A DNA stretch of 64,000 bases. Source: Legionella cherrii. GTDB taxonomy: Bacteria; Pseudomonadota; Gammaproteobacteria; Legionellales; Legionellaceae. The notes beneath the pieces are model-generated. The model ran no database searches and was not told the DNA's origin. It was given only the letters and a program-made list of their open reading frames with translations. Numbering within the stretch: position 1 is the first letter of the stretch; each line of letters opens with the position of its first letter. The stretch spans positions 781,501 to 845,500 of the forward strand of contig NZ_LR134173.1 in NCBI RefSeq assembly GCF_900635815.1, in the 5' to 3' direction. A program made the position numbers and the translations under genes. Below are positions 17,577 to 27,401 of the stretch, in pieces.

Positions 17577-19196
17577 TTAAGCTGGGCCAATGACTCGAAC
17601 ACAACGAACTTTGTTTGTGTCCTCCCTAAATTCGGCGCCCTGGGTACTCTGTTGATTACCAAAAAACTCCTGATACCATGCATCGGACGTTGCATTATTG
17701 TATTCCGTAGAGCTCCAATATCGGCCTGACAAGTCAGTCAAAAAGCCTAAACTATACAGGTTAGTCACAATATTGGGGAACCCACTAGGACATCCCGCAT
17801 CACTGCCATTAGGCAAATTGGGCTCATAGATTCCAAGCTCACAAACCGCAGGTAAATACCAGGTTCCTGGCATGACTAAACCGGTATTGTCATTTTGAAT
17901 GCGATAACATAAAGCAGCAGCATTATTCGTTGCAAACTGGCCATAATGATTCACTATTTGTTGTGTATTACATGAGCCTTCAGTAGCACCGTTGCATGCA
18001 TCAGGCGGATTATTAGAGACTTTAGACGTTTCAGTGATGCCAGGTATGGGAAACGGGGGCGATGGAGAGTCATCACTCCATAGGGATGCTGAATCAGCAT
18101 TTTGTATTACATACATATTGGGGCCTTGAACGGAAAATATCAAATAATCAAATATAGAAAAAGCTAAGGCCATTGTCGGAGGAGAGCTTATATTAGCCCC
18201 GTTAACCAATATCCCACCCTGAGCAACATAACCAGTAAATGCGTTGGAAGTAATCGTTAAGCTGCATGAGCCATTTCCTGGGATAACACTACATGTGGTA
18301 CTACTCACCGTTGTCCAGGCAGGGGGTAGATTTACGGTCACATTATAGGCTGGATTGCTGGTTAGATTCATGACCGTAATGCTAACACCTACTGAATCGG
18401 CAACAGGAATAATTGCAGTCGCAGGAACCGAGATTAACGTGGCGGGAGCTGAACTGACATTAATGGTTACTGGAGCTGAATTTGAGGCGTTGCTGGCAAG
18501 GATTGTTGCGGTGGTAGTACCCGAACTGGAATCCGAAACGAAGGTGAATTGACAAGACGCATTTGGTGCTAGAGAAGAAGGACAATTGTTTGTTACGGAA
18601 ATACCCAGAGTAGGAGAGGACACGGTAGCCTGTATATTACTCGCATTTGCATTGCCAATATTGGTCAAGGTGACGTTCTGTGAAGCCCCTCCAAAGGCTA
18701 AATTGACTGTGGTGGGGGTGGCACTTAGCCGCGCTTGCGGAGTAAGGCATGCCAAAGCGTGCATATTAAAAAAAGTTGACGTGGTATTGGTTCCTTTGAC
18801 TAATACATTAGGAATTAAGAAGGCTACTGAAGTATTGGTAAAAAAGGAAATGCTGCAGCTTTGCCCAGGTTGTAATGAAGCTGGGCATCCATTGTTTTGT
18901 ACGACATAATTAATAAAATTACTGTCGGCAGATGATGCGTGTATATTTTTCGCCACAATTCTGGAATTGTTAGTGATCGTAATGGTGCCAGGATTAGAGA
19001 GGCACTGAGGTAAGTTTTGACTAATTTGAATCACACAGTTTTGTAATGAATTAGAACAATTTTGTCCGGTAGTTCCAACATTAATGGTTAATGAGGCTTT
19101 TTCTTTTATTTTCGGAGATTCCTGCGCCCATAATAGCTGAGTCGGAACAATTAAACAGAGAACAAAGTATAACCTTCGTAGTGTTGAGCGACTCAT
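17577..19196 (-). CDS. Exported adhesin-like protein with DUF1566-like end
   Basis: A 539-residue exported protein with signal peptide (cleavage probably after LLWA). Several Cys-containing beta modules follow (NNSRIVAKNIHASSADSNF; then repeats of the form SLxPGxSCSISF and SLAPNASCQFTF). The C-terminal domain is DUF1566-like: TWYLPAVCELGIY, then GRYWSSTEYN and VRCVRV. The Legionella collagen-like adhesin Lcl ends in a related domain that binds glycans. The N-terminal third is clearly paralogous to the divergent gene at 19495. An adhesive surface role is inferred from domains only. It precedes the S28 peptidase by 31 bases. Confidence 0.82.
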   Translation of the reverse strand: MSRSTLRRLYFVLCLIVPTQLLWAQESPKIKEKASLTINVGTTGQNCSNSLQNCVIQISQNLPQCLSNPGTITITNNSRIVAKNIHASSADSNFINYVVQNNGCPASLQPGQSCSISFFTNTSVAFLIPNVLVKGTNTTSTFFNMHALACLTPQARLSATPTTVNLAFGGASQNVTLTNIGNANASNIQATVSSPTLGISVTNNCPSSLAPNASCQFTFVSDSSSGTTTATILASNASNSAPVTINVSSAPATLISVPATAIIPVADSVGVSITVMNLTSNPAYNVTVNLPPAWTTVSSTTCSVIPGNGSCSLTITSNAFTGYVAQGGILVNGANISSPPTMALAFSIFDYLIFSVQGPNMYVIQNADSASLWSDDSPSPPFPIPGITETSKVSNNPPDACNGATEGSCNTQQIVNHYGQFATNNAAALCYRIQNDNTGLVMPGTWYLPAVCELGIYEPNLPNGSDAGCPSGFPNIVTNLYSLGFLTDLSGRYWSSTEYNNATSDAWYQEFFGNQQSTQGAEFREDTNKVRCVRVIGPA

Positions 19197-19494
19197 AAAA
19201 TCATCCTTAATTAACGGAACGCGTTTTTATGCAACCATATACAGAGACCATCTTTTTTGCAATAGTATGAATCGATGTGATGGAGTCTTACTAATTGAAC
19301 CTTTAGTGAGTAAAGAACACGTCACACTTTAAGATTCAATAGAAATGTTTTTTTTCAAGATTAACCCATTTAATAGGTGCATTTTGCTTCTTTATTTTCT
19401 GGATTCTATGAAAAATAAACGTGATAATAGCTTTTTTTGTCATGCATTATAGAACCCGATTCTTTTAGTAAATAATGCAACTCATTAAGGATAG

Positions 19495-21489
19495 ATGATG
19501 ACCATTGGTAATAAGCTAAGCGTACTCTGTTTTTTAATTGTTGCCACCCCGGTGTTTGCTTCAATGAGCCCCCCTCAACCAGCGACTAACACAGCGTCAT
19601 TGAGCATACAGGTCAATGGCAGTAATAAAAATGCTGTGAACAATTGCTCGCCCTCATTACAAAATTGTACGATTCAGATTACTCAAAAAGATTTAGGATG
19701 TTTGTCTCAACCTGGGTCTATTACGATTACTAATAATTCACGTATTAATGCGATGAACATTGGTGCCTCATCGACTGATTCTAATTTTAATACTTATGTG
19801 GTGCAAAATAATGGTTGCCCTACTACGTTACCTCCAGGAAGAAATTGCACGATTTCTTTTTTTACGAATGCCCCGGTAGCATTTACCGTGCCCAATGTGA
19901 TTGTCAAAGGAACCAATACCAGCACCACACTTTTTAACATTCAGGCTTTTCAGTGCGCGCCTACATTAGGCGTCACTCCCGCAACTTTTACGACAACTAT
20001 CGGTGGAAGTCAATTGGTGACTGTAACCAACTTTGGAAATACAACCGCACGCAATGTTACGGCATCACCAACCAGTCCTCTTAGCGTACAAAGCACAACA
20101 TGCGGTTCCAGTTTACCGCCTGGGGCCTCATGCCAGATAACGTTTAATGCAACAGGAGCAACGACACAAAGTATTCCTATCCAGGGCGCCAACACGAATA
20201 CAATCAGCTTACCGGCTACGGTGCTTGGTGCAGTTGCCGGAGCACCGATTCATTTAACTTCAGTCACTGGAAATGGACAAGCGACACTGACATGGGGGGC
20301 GCCTACAAATACAGGCGATTCTCCCATTACAAGCTATACCATTACCCCATTTCTTGGCAATACGGCACAAACACCGGTAACAGTAGCCAGTTCTGTTTTA
20401 ACGACTACGATATCGGGTCTTACCAATGGAGCAACTTATACTTTTACAGTGGTCGCTAATAATGCCAGTGGCAAAGGCCTTGCTGCTTACAGTGATTTTG
20501 TTACTCCGAACTCGGGACTTGTTGTTAATCCATCCACTCTAGCACTTTCGGGTCTAGGGGGAGGCGCTCCAAGGACCTTTACTGTGACTAATACAAGCAC
20601 TCAGACGATTACTCTGAGTGGTGTGGCGCCGCCAATACCGCCATTACCTGGTTCAGCAACCGTTTCGATAGATAATTGTTCCAGTGTGGTTAATTTGTTA
20701 CCAGGCGCCTCGTGCTCCATGACTATTGATCCAGGAGCTGTTGCCACCTCATCGTCAAGTTGTACGTTAGGGAGTTCGCCGACTCCAAGTGCTATAGAAT
20801 TCCTGCCGGTGTCTGGCCCTCCAGCAACTGCCAATATCGTGATTTTGGGTTATGGATGTATTTATCAAAGCGGCTATCTTTTTTCAATTGACGATACAAC
20901 ACCTACTACAGCCAGTATCGGTGGCATTGTTGCCGCATTAAATGATCAAGTACCACCCGCGACTGGCATTACTTGGAGTCCAGGAGGGGTAGATACTACG
21001 ATTTGGGGGATAGGAGACGCTTCTAGCCCCACTTCGCCCTCTCCTAACGCTACATCACCGTCTTACCCTGCGGTTATTAGTCTGGGACAGGCGAATTGCG
21101 ATGGTCCAGATGATGGATTCTGCAACACCAGTAATATGGTTACCTTCTTTTCGACCGGTAATACCTACTCCGCCGGCGTATGCCGAGGCATTAGCGATGG
21201 AGGATATTTAGATTGGCATTTACCGGCAATGTGCGAATTAGGGCCATTTAATCCCTTTGGTCCTTCACTATGCACCCCAGGTAGCACGAATATGCTCAAT
21301 GAATTGTTCTTACAGGGTATTGGTGGGATAGTTGATCCTGGTGAATACTGGAGTAGTACCGAATCATCTGATGTAGGCATTTTTGCCTGGAACAGGCTAT
21401 TTCAGACGGGCTTCCCACCCAGTGAGCAACTGCTTAATGGGAAGAATTTTGCGTTTGGTATTCGCTGTGCTCGTAATTTGGCAAATTAG
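19495..21489 (+). CDS. Exported adhesin-like protein with FnIII and DUF1566-like domains
   Basis: A 664-residue paralogue of the divergent neighbour. A signal peptide ends near VFA (22). Residues 45-155 match the neighbour closely (NNSRINAMNIGASSTDSNF). A second Cys-containing beta module covers about 155-240. A fibronectin type III domain (about 250-338) has TLTWGAPTNTGDSPITSYTI and NGATYTFTVVANN. Another Ig-like module follows, and the DUF1566-like end has LDWHLPAMCELGPF, GEYWSSTES and IRCAR. Two adjacent ATGs (19495, 19498) could start; AAGG suits the second. Likely a surface or secreted adhesin. Confidence 0.82.
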   Translation: MMTIGNKLSVLCFLIVATPVFASMSPPQPATNTASLSIQVNGSNKNAVNNCSPSLQNCTIQITQKDLGCLSQPGSITITNNSRINAMNIGASSTDSNFNTYVVQNNGCPTTLPPGRNCTISFFTNAPVAFTVPNVIVKGTNTSTTLFNIQAFQCAPTLGVTPATFTTTIGGSQLVTVTNFGNTTARNVTASPTSPLSVQSTTCGSSLPPGASCQITFNATGATTQSIPIQGANTNTISLPATVLGAVAGAPIHLTSVTGNGQATLTWGAPTNTGDSPITSYTITPFLGNTAQTPVTVASSVLTTTISGLTNGATYTFTVVANNASGKGLAAYSDFVTPNSGLVVNPSTLALSGLGGGAPRTFTVTNTSTQTITLSGVAPPIPPLPGSATVSIDNCSSVVNLLPGASCSMTIDPGAVATSSSSCTLGSSPTPSAIEFLPVSGPPATANIVILGYGCIYQSGYLFSIDDTTPTTASIGGIVAALNDQVPPATGITWSPGGVDTTIWGIGDASSPTSPSPNATSPSYPAVISLGQANCDGPDDGFCNTSNMVTFFSTGNTYSAGVCRGISDGGYLDWHLPAMCELGPFNPFGPSLCTPGSTNMLNELFLQGIGGIVDPGEYWSSTESSDVGIFAWNRLFQTGFPPSEQLLNGKNFAFGIRCARNLAN

Positions 21490-21751
21490 CTAAAACAGCA
21501 GGGTTCTTAGCCCTGCTGGTTCCTAGTTAATTGATTCTATTGACATGATTAACTGTATTTTTAATTTTGGTATTATTTTAGTTAATTGCAGACTTAGGAT
21601 ATTGAGTTTTTGTAAGCTCTATTAGTTAATCCTTTGAAAAAAAAGACTTTGTTTGCCCCTGAACACATAGAAAAAAATTTGCACAATTGACTTGTGAAGT
21701 GTTTATTTTCATGCCATCATGGTGTCATTCTGAGTTTTTTGAGTGATTTTT

Positions 21752-23404
21752 ATGATAAAAAAACTTCTAGGCTTTACTCTTGTTTTGGTCGCATATGATG
21801 CCTTTGCCGTAACGGAACTGGATTTATATCAGGCGCCATTAAGTAGTCTGTCTCAATTTTCACTTAAGAAGCCCTCTCCTGTGAGTGCACGCAAGGCAGC
21901 AACTCCAAGTGCAGAAAAAAATACCCTACAGCCAGTTAACCAGACTCAGGAGCGGGCAAAAACTATTATGCGATATCAGCAAATGTATCGAGGAATCCCT
22001 GTTGTTGGGGCACAAATTATGATTACTAAAGAGGATGGACAGGTAAACGGACATTTACTCAACGACATCCAATTGAATATACAACCTGCGCTGACCCCGA
22101 ATCAAGCCATTGATTTAGCTAAAAAATCATGGTTCAGTTTTAATTCGCCAATGCCTACTTATGAAGAGATGGGCGAGCTACAAATTAGAGCAGAGCAACA
22201 GAATGAATTGAAACTGGTTTATCAGGTTTCATTTAAAACAACTCAGACTGATAATAAGCCGGCATGGCCATTTTTTATTGTTGATGCACAAAGCGGTGAG
22301 ATCACCAAGCAATGGAATAACATTAAAAATTATAGGGATAGTGGCCCCGGTGGCAATGAAAAAGTTCATGAGTATTGGTATGGAAGAGATGGATTACCTT
22401 TTTTGGAGGTAATCCAAAATGGCAGTCAATGCATTATGGATACAGCCAAGGTAAAACTGGTTAATCTAGGATCGGCCTGGGATTGGGACGATCTTTTGAG
22501 CACTCCTTTTCAATATTCCTGCAACAAAAATTTGGAAGAAAACGTTAATGGTGCCTTTTCGCCAACCAATGATGCGTATTACTTCGGCCAAACCATTGTC
22601 GATATGTACCAGGAATGGTATGGAATCAACGCACTGCAAAATACGAATGGGACCCCAATGCAGCTAGTGATGCGCGTTCATTTTGGCCAAAATTATGATA
22701 ATGCTTTTTGGGACGGGCAATTCATGTCTTTTGGCGATGGTGAGGATTTTTATCCTTTGGTTTCTTTGGATGTAGCGGGTCATGAGGTCACACATGGTTT
22801 TACCGAACAGCATTCAAATCTTGAATACCACGATCAGTCCGGTGCTCTTAATGAATCTTTGTCAGATATGGCCGGTCAAGCAGCACGTGCTTATCTCTTG
22901 GAAAAGTTTCCTCAGTTTTATAATAAACTTTATCTGGAGCCCAATACGGTAACATGGGGGATCGGCGAGACGATTGTACGCGACTCTTTTGGTAAGGCCT
23001 TGCGCTTTATGGATTTCCCTTCTTCAGATGGCAGTTCTGCTGATTGTTTGGATAAAAACTTAGCTCAAAGCCATGGCGCCTATTGTGCCATTAGTTACCC
23101 TGAGTTAGTTGCGTACGCTAAATCACGTATTCCCAACCCTCAAGAGCGACAAAATTTTATAGTGCATACAGCGAGTGGGATATTCAATAAAGCATTTTAC
23201 TTATTGGCGAAGAATATAGGAATTAAAAAGGCTTATCAGATGATGATCATTGCCAACAGCAAATATTGGACACCAACGACCAATTTTACCAGGGGTGCTT
23301 GTGGCGTGCTTTATGCTGCAAAGGATTTGAGTGTGGATCAACCAATGGTTCAATCAGTTTTTGATCAAGTCGGTGTAAGTACCACAAGTTGTGCGGTTCA
23401 TTAA
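21752..23404 (+). CDS. M4 (thermolysin) family zinc metalloprotease, ProA-like
   Basis: A 550-residue secreted metalloprotease close to L. pneumophila ProA/Msp in plan and length. It has a signal peptide (IKKLLGFTLVLVAYDAFA), a FTP/PepSY propeptide (about 65-190), and a catalytic domain with zinc motif HEVTH (344-348) and NESLSD (Glu368). Family phrases AFSPTNDAYYFGQ and GTPMQLVMRVHFGQNYDNAF are present. A further His in the active-site region is VHTASGIFN. The start is set at ATG 21752, five bases after GAGTGA, rather than GTG 21743. Some Legionella have several ProA paralogues, so orthology with proA is not certain. Confidence 0.93.
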   Translation: MIKKLLGFTLVLVAYDAFAVTELDLYQAPLSSLSQFSLKKPSPVSARKAATPSAEKNTLQPVNQTQERAKTIMRYQQMYRGIPVVGAQIMITKEDGQVNGHLLNDIQLNIQPALTPNQAIDLAKKSWFSFNSPMPTYEEMGELQIRAEQQNELKLVYQVSFKTTQTDNKPAWPFFIVDAQSGEITKQWNNIKNYRDSGPGGNEKVHEYWYGRDGLPFLEVIQNGSQCIMDTAKVKLVNLGSAWDWDDLLSTPFQYSCNKNLEENVNGAFSPTNDAYYFGQTIVDMYQEWYGINALQNTNGTPMQLVMRVHFGQNYDNAFWDGQFMSFGDGEDFYPLVSLDVAGHEVTHGFTEQHSNLEYHDQSGALNESLSDMAGQAARAYLLEKFPQFYNKLYLEPNTVTWGIGETIVRDSFGKALRFMDFPSSDGSSADCLDKNLAQSHGAYCAISYPELVAYAKSRIPNPQERQNFIVHTASGIFNKAFYLLAKNIGIKKAYQMMIIANSKYWTPTTNFTRGACGVLYAAKDLSVDQPMVQSVFDQVGVSTTSCAVH

Positions 23405-23411
23405 TGCTATT

Positions 23412-23443
23412 GCAGTAGGTTGCGCCAAGGCCCAACCTGCTGT
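23412..23443. repeat. GTAGGTTG...CCCAACCT hairpin repeat
   Basis: CAGTAGGTTGCGCC and GGCCCAACCTGCTG pair almost perfectly around a short loop just after the M4 protease stop. The same GTAGGTTGGG/CCCAACCTAC theme recurs at 27795 and 49606. It may double as a terminator. Confidence 0.5.
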
Positions 23444-23589
23444 TTCCTAATTATACAACTGCGTCAAAAACGGCTTATTTGTGTCTCTACTCAGCTCACA
23501 AAGAACCTTTTTTGATCTGCGTGTTATTTGCTGAGCAATGGAATTAGTATATAATACGCAGTTCAATATTTATTTAGGTTGTTAGCCGA

Positions 23590-24507
23590 ATGGTCATCTT
23601 TTTTATTACTCTAAGCATTTTGGTATTAAGCCTGATTTGCGTAGCTGTGATGGTTTTTAAGCTCATTCGTCAGCCCGCTGAGCCTTTATCTTTAATGCAA
23701 TATTTGAAATTAACTGTCAGCGGAGTGATTGCTTTTATTGCAGATACTTTGGGCGTCGGTAGTTTCGCTGTTAACGTCGCTTTGGCTAAGTTTTTGGGCA
23801 CATTCCGTGATGATGAAATGCCGGCTGTCAATAATGGAGCACAAGTAATCCCGGGAACAATCGAATCCTTGTTTTTTATGGGGTTAATTAATGTGGATTT
23901 AACCACTCTCCTAACCTTAGTTATGGGTACCTGTGTTGGTGGCTTGCTGGGTGGGTTTGTAGTAAGTCATTTAAGCAAACAAGCAATCCGTTTGTCGATG
24001 ATATGCTGTTTTGCGTTAATTATTCTGCTTTTGATTTCACACCAATTCCGTTTGTTACCTGTTGGTGGTGAGCTCACGGAGTTGCATTCCTGGAAATTGA
24101 TCGTAGGCTTTTTAGCAATGGTGGTCTGTGGCGCTTTAACTTCGGTAGGCGTTGGTTTGTTCGTGATGGTGCAAGGTGTCCTCTTTTTAATGAATATTTC
24201 GCCTGTGGTAGCATTTCCAATTATGACTACTGCTGGAGCCATGCAACAACCATTAACTACATTGGTATTCTTAAAACATAATAAAATTCCTCTAAAGAAA
24301 ACCATGATCCTAAGTCTTTCTGGTTGTTTGGGTGTCCTAATTACTATCCCCATTTTTATGGAGTTAACCATAACCTGGTTGCATTACCTTTTATTGTTCA
24401 TCCTGATTTATAATTTCTTTGCTGTGGGACGTACCTATTTACGTTCCAGACCCAGCAAACAGTACGTACAAACTCCAAGACCTGCTTCCCTTGTTGCAGC
24501 AGAATAA
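23590..24507 (+). CDS. TauE/SafE family membrane permease
   Basis: A 305-residue inner-membrane protein with about eight hydrophobic segments. It shows the TauE/SafE pattern of two related halves, each with a Gly-rich start (GVIAFIADTLGVGSFAVNVAL and VVCGALTSVGVGLFVMVQ). The family exports sulfite, sulfoacetate or other small anions; the substrate here is unknown. The site before the ATG is weak. No operon partner is evident; it lies between the protease and a structured repeat. Confidence 0.82.
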   Translation: MVIFFITLSILVLSLICVAVMVFKLIRQPAEPLSLMQYLKLTVSGVIAFIADTLGVGSFAVNVALAKFLGTFRDDEMPAVNNGAQVIPGTIESLFFMGLINVDLTTLLTLVMGTCVGGLLGGFVVSHLSKQAIRLSMICCFALIILLLISHQFRLLPVGGELTELHSWKLIVGFLAMVVCGALTSVGVGLFVMVQGVLFLMNISPVVAFPIMTTAGAMQQPLTTLVFLKHNKIPLKKTMILSLSGCLGVLITIPIFMELTITWLHYLLLFILIYNFFAVGRTYLRSRPSKQYVQTPRPASLVAAE

Positions 24508-24581
24508 GTATCAGTAAAATCATGCCCTCATTTGGTGAGGGTGTGAAGTATATAGTATGATGAGCTAATTTTAAGATTAAA

Positions 24582-24752
24582 GTGACCGTTCAGAGGGTAT
24601 GCTTGAATCTTGGGGGACGGTTGGATTTGAGCGCAGGTATCGCGAAAATGATCCTGAGGAATCAAGCATACCTCCGTATGTGAGGCTTTCGAAGCATGAT
24701 TGACGCGGAAGAAAACCCAAAACAGCCGTTCAGTGAATAGGGCGTGAACACT
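24582..24752. repeat. Structured intergenic element with inverted and direct repeats
   Basis: Arms GAGGGTATGCTTGA (24593-24606) and TCAAGCATACCTC (24662-24674) pair almost perfectly across a GC-rich loop. The core CCGTTCAG occurs at both ends (24586-24593 and 24727-24734) as a direct repeat. It is distinctly more GC-rich than its surroundings. This may be a non-autonomous mobile element or a small RNA; no coding potential is seen. Confidence 0.45.
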
Positions 24753-24773
24753 TAGAGATTAAAAGAACCCGCT

Positions 24774-25253
24774 ATGGATGAACCAGTCAGTAAATCACAG
24801 AAAAAAAGAGAAGCCGATTTTTTGCAAAAAATGGGTGTAAAATTTATCGACTTAAGTTTGACCAAACTTGATTTACTTCCCCTGCCAGAAAATTTGTATA
24901 AAGCGATTATCGAGGCAAAATCAATTAAAAGTCATGGTGCCAAAAGAAGACAAGCGCAATTAATTGGAAAATTGATGCGTGCCGCCGATTATGAAGAAAT
25001 TTTGGCCGCTTATGAGCGGGTGCTTGAGGAAGACAGCGCAGTGACAGCATCTTTTCATGAGGTTGAGTATTGGCGTGATCGCTTAATCAACGAGGGTAAA
25101 GAAGCATTGACCGAATTTATTGAAGCGCATCAACCTGAAGACGTCCAGCATTTAAGACAACTCATTAAAAAAGCAGTTGATGATCAGCAGAAAGAAAAAA
25201 ATACAGGCGCTGCCAAAGCACTTTTCCGCTATTTGAGGTCATCCATAGAATGA
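24774..25253 (+). CDS. darP: Ribosome biogenesis factor DarP (YjgA)
   Basis: A 159-residue DUF615/YjgA family protein, which acts on late assembly of the 50S subunit. Family features are KSQKKREADFLQKMG near the start, SIKSHGAKRRQAQLIGKLMR in the middle and ALFRYLRSSIE at the end. Its last four bases (ATGA) overlap the start of rlmKL, indicating translational coupling with another 50S-directed protein. Confidence 0.92.
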   Translation: MDEPVSKSQKKREADFLQKMGVKFIDLSLTKLDLLPLPENLYKAIIEAKSIKSHGAKRRQAQLIGKLMRAADYEEILAAYERVLEEDSAVTASFHEVEYWRDRLINEGKEALTEFIEAHQPEDVQHLRQLIKKAVDDQQKEKNTGAAKALFRYLRSSIE

Positions 25254-27373
25254 AGTATTCTCTATTTATCAGTTGCCCGCGTGGGCTTGAGTATTTATTA
25301 GAAGAGGAATTAAAAGCATTAGGCCTGTCGGTTACCCGGGTTAACCCGCAAGGCGTTTATGGAGAGGCCAATTTATTGACCTTATACACCTTATGTCTCT
25401 GGTCAAGAATAGCCAATCGCATCCAATTAATTCTTTTTAGCGGATACGCCGGCAATGAACAAGCCCTTCACCAACTGTGTACCGAATTTCATTGGCAGAC
25501 GGTTTTTTCACATGATAAAACCATAGCGATTGAATTTCATGGGTCTTCCGAGCATATTCGTAATACTATGTATGGTGCTCAGGTAGTTAAGGATGGAATC
25601 GTCGATCATTTCCGACGATTGAATCATTCTCGTCCTTCTGTGGATAAGGAAAAACCACAAATTCTTATTCATGCCTATTTAAAAAATGACGTGGTCACGG
25701 TGAGTTTTGATCTTACTGGCTACAGTTTGCATCAAAGGGGATATCGCCATAAAGCTGGTGCTGCTCCTTTAAAGGAAAATGTCGCTGCTGCGTTACTGAT
25801 GCGCGCTAAATGGCCAGAATTGGCTTCTAAAGGCTATGCTTTACATGATCCTTTTTGTGGTGCAGGCACCTTAGTTATTGAGGCGGCTATGATGGCGGCA
25901 CAGATTGCCCCTGGGTTGTTGCGCCAAGATCAATCCTTGCAATATTGGGCACAACATCAATCCTCATTATGGGAAAAGATGCGGGTAGATGCCTTGAAGC
26001 AGGTTAAATCGATGCCATTGACTTTATTAGGCACCGATGCGGACCACAAAATAATTGCTATCGCACGTGCAAATGCCGAACGCGCTGGAGTGGCCCCATT
26101 GGTCGAGTTTAAAACTCAAGCATTAAAAGAAGTGAAGGCATCAGCAAAAAAAGGATTAGTCGTATGTAACCCTCCTTATGGAGAGCGTCTCAGTGAGGCG
26201 ACCCATTTAGTCCCTCTCTATCAGCAGCTCGGCAAAATTTTGCATGAACATTATCAAGGTTGGCAGGCAGCAGTTTTGACTTCTAATCCTATGCTAGCTA
26301 AGGCTTTAGGATTACGTGCCAACAAACAATACACCCTCTATAATGGTGCGCTTGAGTGCAAGCTTTATTGTTTGGATATTCACCTTGCGAATGAGCTTAA
26401 AGGCAGCATGAGTAGTACTTTATCTGAAAGTGCACAAATGCTGTTTAATCGATTGGAAAAAAATTATCGTCATTTACAAAAATGGGCGAAAAAAAATCAT
26501 ATTTCCTGTTACCGAATCTATGATGCCGATTTACCTGAATACGCATACGCTATTGATGTATATAATGATTATGCTGTGCTCCAGGAATACGCTGCGCCTG
26601 CAAGCGTTCCTGCCCATAAAGCAGAGAAACGCAGCCTGGAAGTGATGCAAGTGGTCCCCAAAGTATTACAATTAGAGCCTAATCATTTGGTAGTAAAGCA
26701 ACGCAAACAACAAAAAGGAAGTGAGCAATACCAAAAGCTAGGGCAAAGTCGACAATCTATGATTGTTACCGAAGGCCAAGCTAAATTAAAAGTCAATTTA
26801 TATGACTATCTGGATACCGGTTTATTTTTAGATCATCGTTTAATGCGCTTAAGTTTCGCCAAATTAAAACCAGGAACGCGGTTTCTCAATTGTTTTTGTT
26901 ATACCGCCAGTGCCAGTGTTCATGCTGCTTTAGCGGGTGCATTGACAACCAATGTCGATCTTTCTAATACTTATTTACGCTGGGCTGAGGACAACTTCAA
27001 GCTCAACCATATTGATTTATCAAAACATCAGTTTGTGCAGTTGGATTGCCGAGAATGGTTGAAAGTCGCTCGCGATCGTTTTGATGTCATTTTTTTAGAT
27101 CCCCCCAGTTTTTCAAATTCCAAACGCATGACGGATACCTTGGACATCCAACGGGATCATGTTGCTTTAGTGAACTCTGCCATGCGGTTATTAAATCCAG
27201 ATGGTGTTTTATATTTTTCTACTAACTTACGGCAATTTAAATTGGATCCTCTACTTAAAGAAAAATATTCAGTACAAGACATAAGCGCACAAACGATAGA
27301 TCAGGACTTTAAACGCAATCAAAAAATTCATTATTGCTTTAAAATAATGATGCCGCAATTTGCTGAGACTTGA
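25250..27373 (+). CDS. rlmL: 23S rRNA methyltransferase RlmKL (m2G2445 / m7G2069)
   Basis: A 707-residue bifunctional enzyme with two fused methyltransferases. The N-terminal half has a THUMP domain and an RlmL catalytic domain (LHDPFCGAGTLVIEAAMMA; VCNPPYGERL). The C-terminal half is RlmK (RFLNCFCYTASASVHAALAGA; IFLDPPSFSNSKRM). Length matches E. coli RlmKL (702). It overlaps darP by four bases, so both are probably one operon for 50S maturation. Confidence 0.96.
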   Translation: MKYSLFISCPRGLEYLLEEELKALGLSVTRVNPQGVYGEANLLTLYTLCLWSRIANRIQLILFSGYAGNEQALHQLCTEFHWQTVFSHDKTIAIEFHGSSEHIRNTMYGAQVVKDGIVDHFRRLNHSRPSVDKEKPQILIHAYLKNDVVTVSFDLTGYSLHQRGYRHKAGAAPLKENVAAALLMRAKWPELASKGYALHDPFCGAGTLVIEAAMMAAQIAPGLLRQDQSLQYWAQHQSSLWEKMRVDALKQVKSMPLTLLGTDADHKIIAIARANAERAGVAPLVEFKTQALKEVKASAKKGLVVCNPPYGERLSEATHLVPLYQQLGKILHEHYQGWQAAVLTSNPMLAKALGLRANKQYTLYNGALECKLYCLDIHLANELKGSMSSTLSESAQMLFNRLEKNYRHLQKWAKKNHISCYRIYDADLPEYAYAIDVYNDYAVLQEYAAPASVPAHKAEKRSLEVMQVVPKVLQLEPNHLVVKQRKQQKGSEQYQKLGQSRQSMIVTEGQAKLKVNLYDYLDTGLFLDHRLMRLSFAKLKPGTRFLNCFCYTASASVHAALAGALTTNVDLSNTYLRWAEDNFKLNHIDLSKHQFVQLDCREWLKVARDRFDVIFLDPPSFSNSKRMTDTLDIQRDHVALVNSAMRLLNPDGVLYFSTNLRQFKLDPLLKEKYSVQDISAQTIDQDFKRNQKIHYCFKIMMPQFAET

Positions 27374-27401
27374 ATGGATGACTCGTGTACAGGGAGTGCA
27401 T

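Noticed and set aside
18355..18909. Plus-strand frames inside the 17577-19196 adhesin-like gene
   Set aside because: Low-complexity shadows of a Ser/Thr/Asn-rich coding sequence; the sense frame has signal peptide and domain structure.
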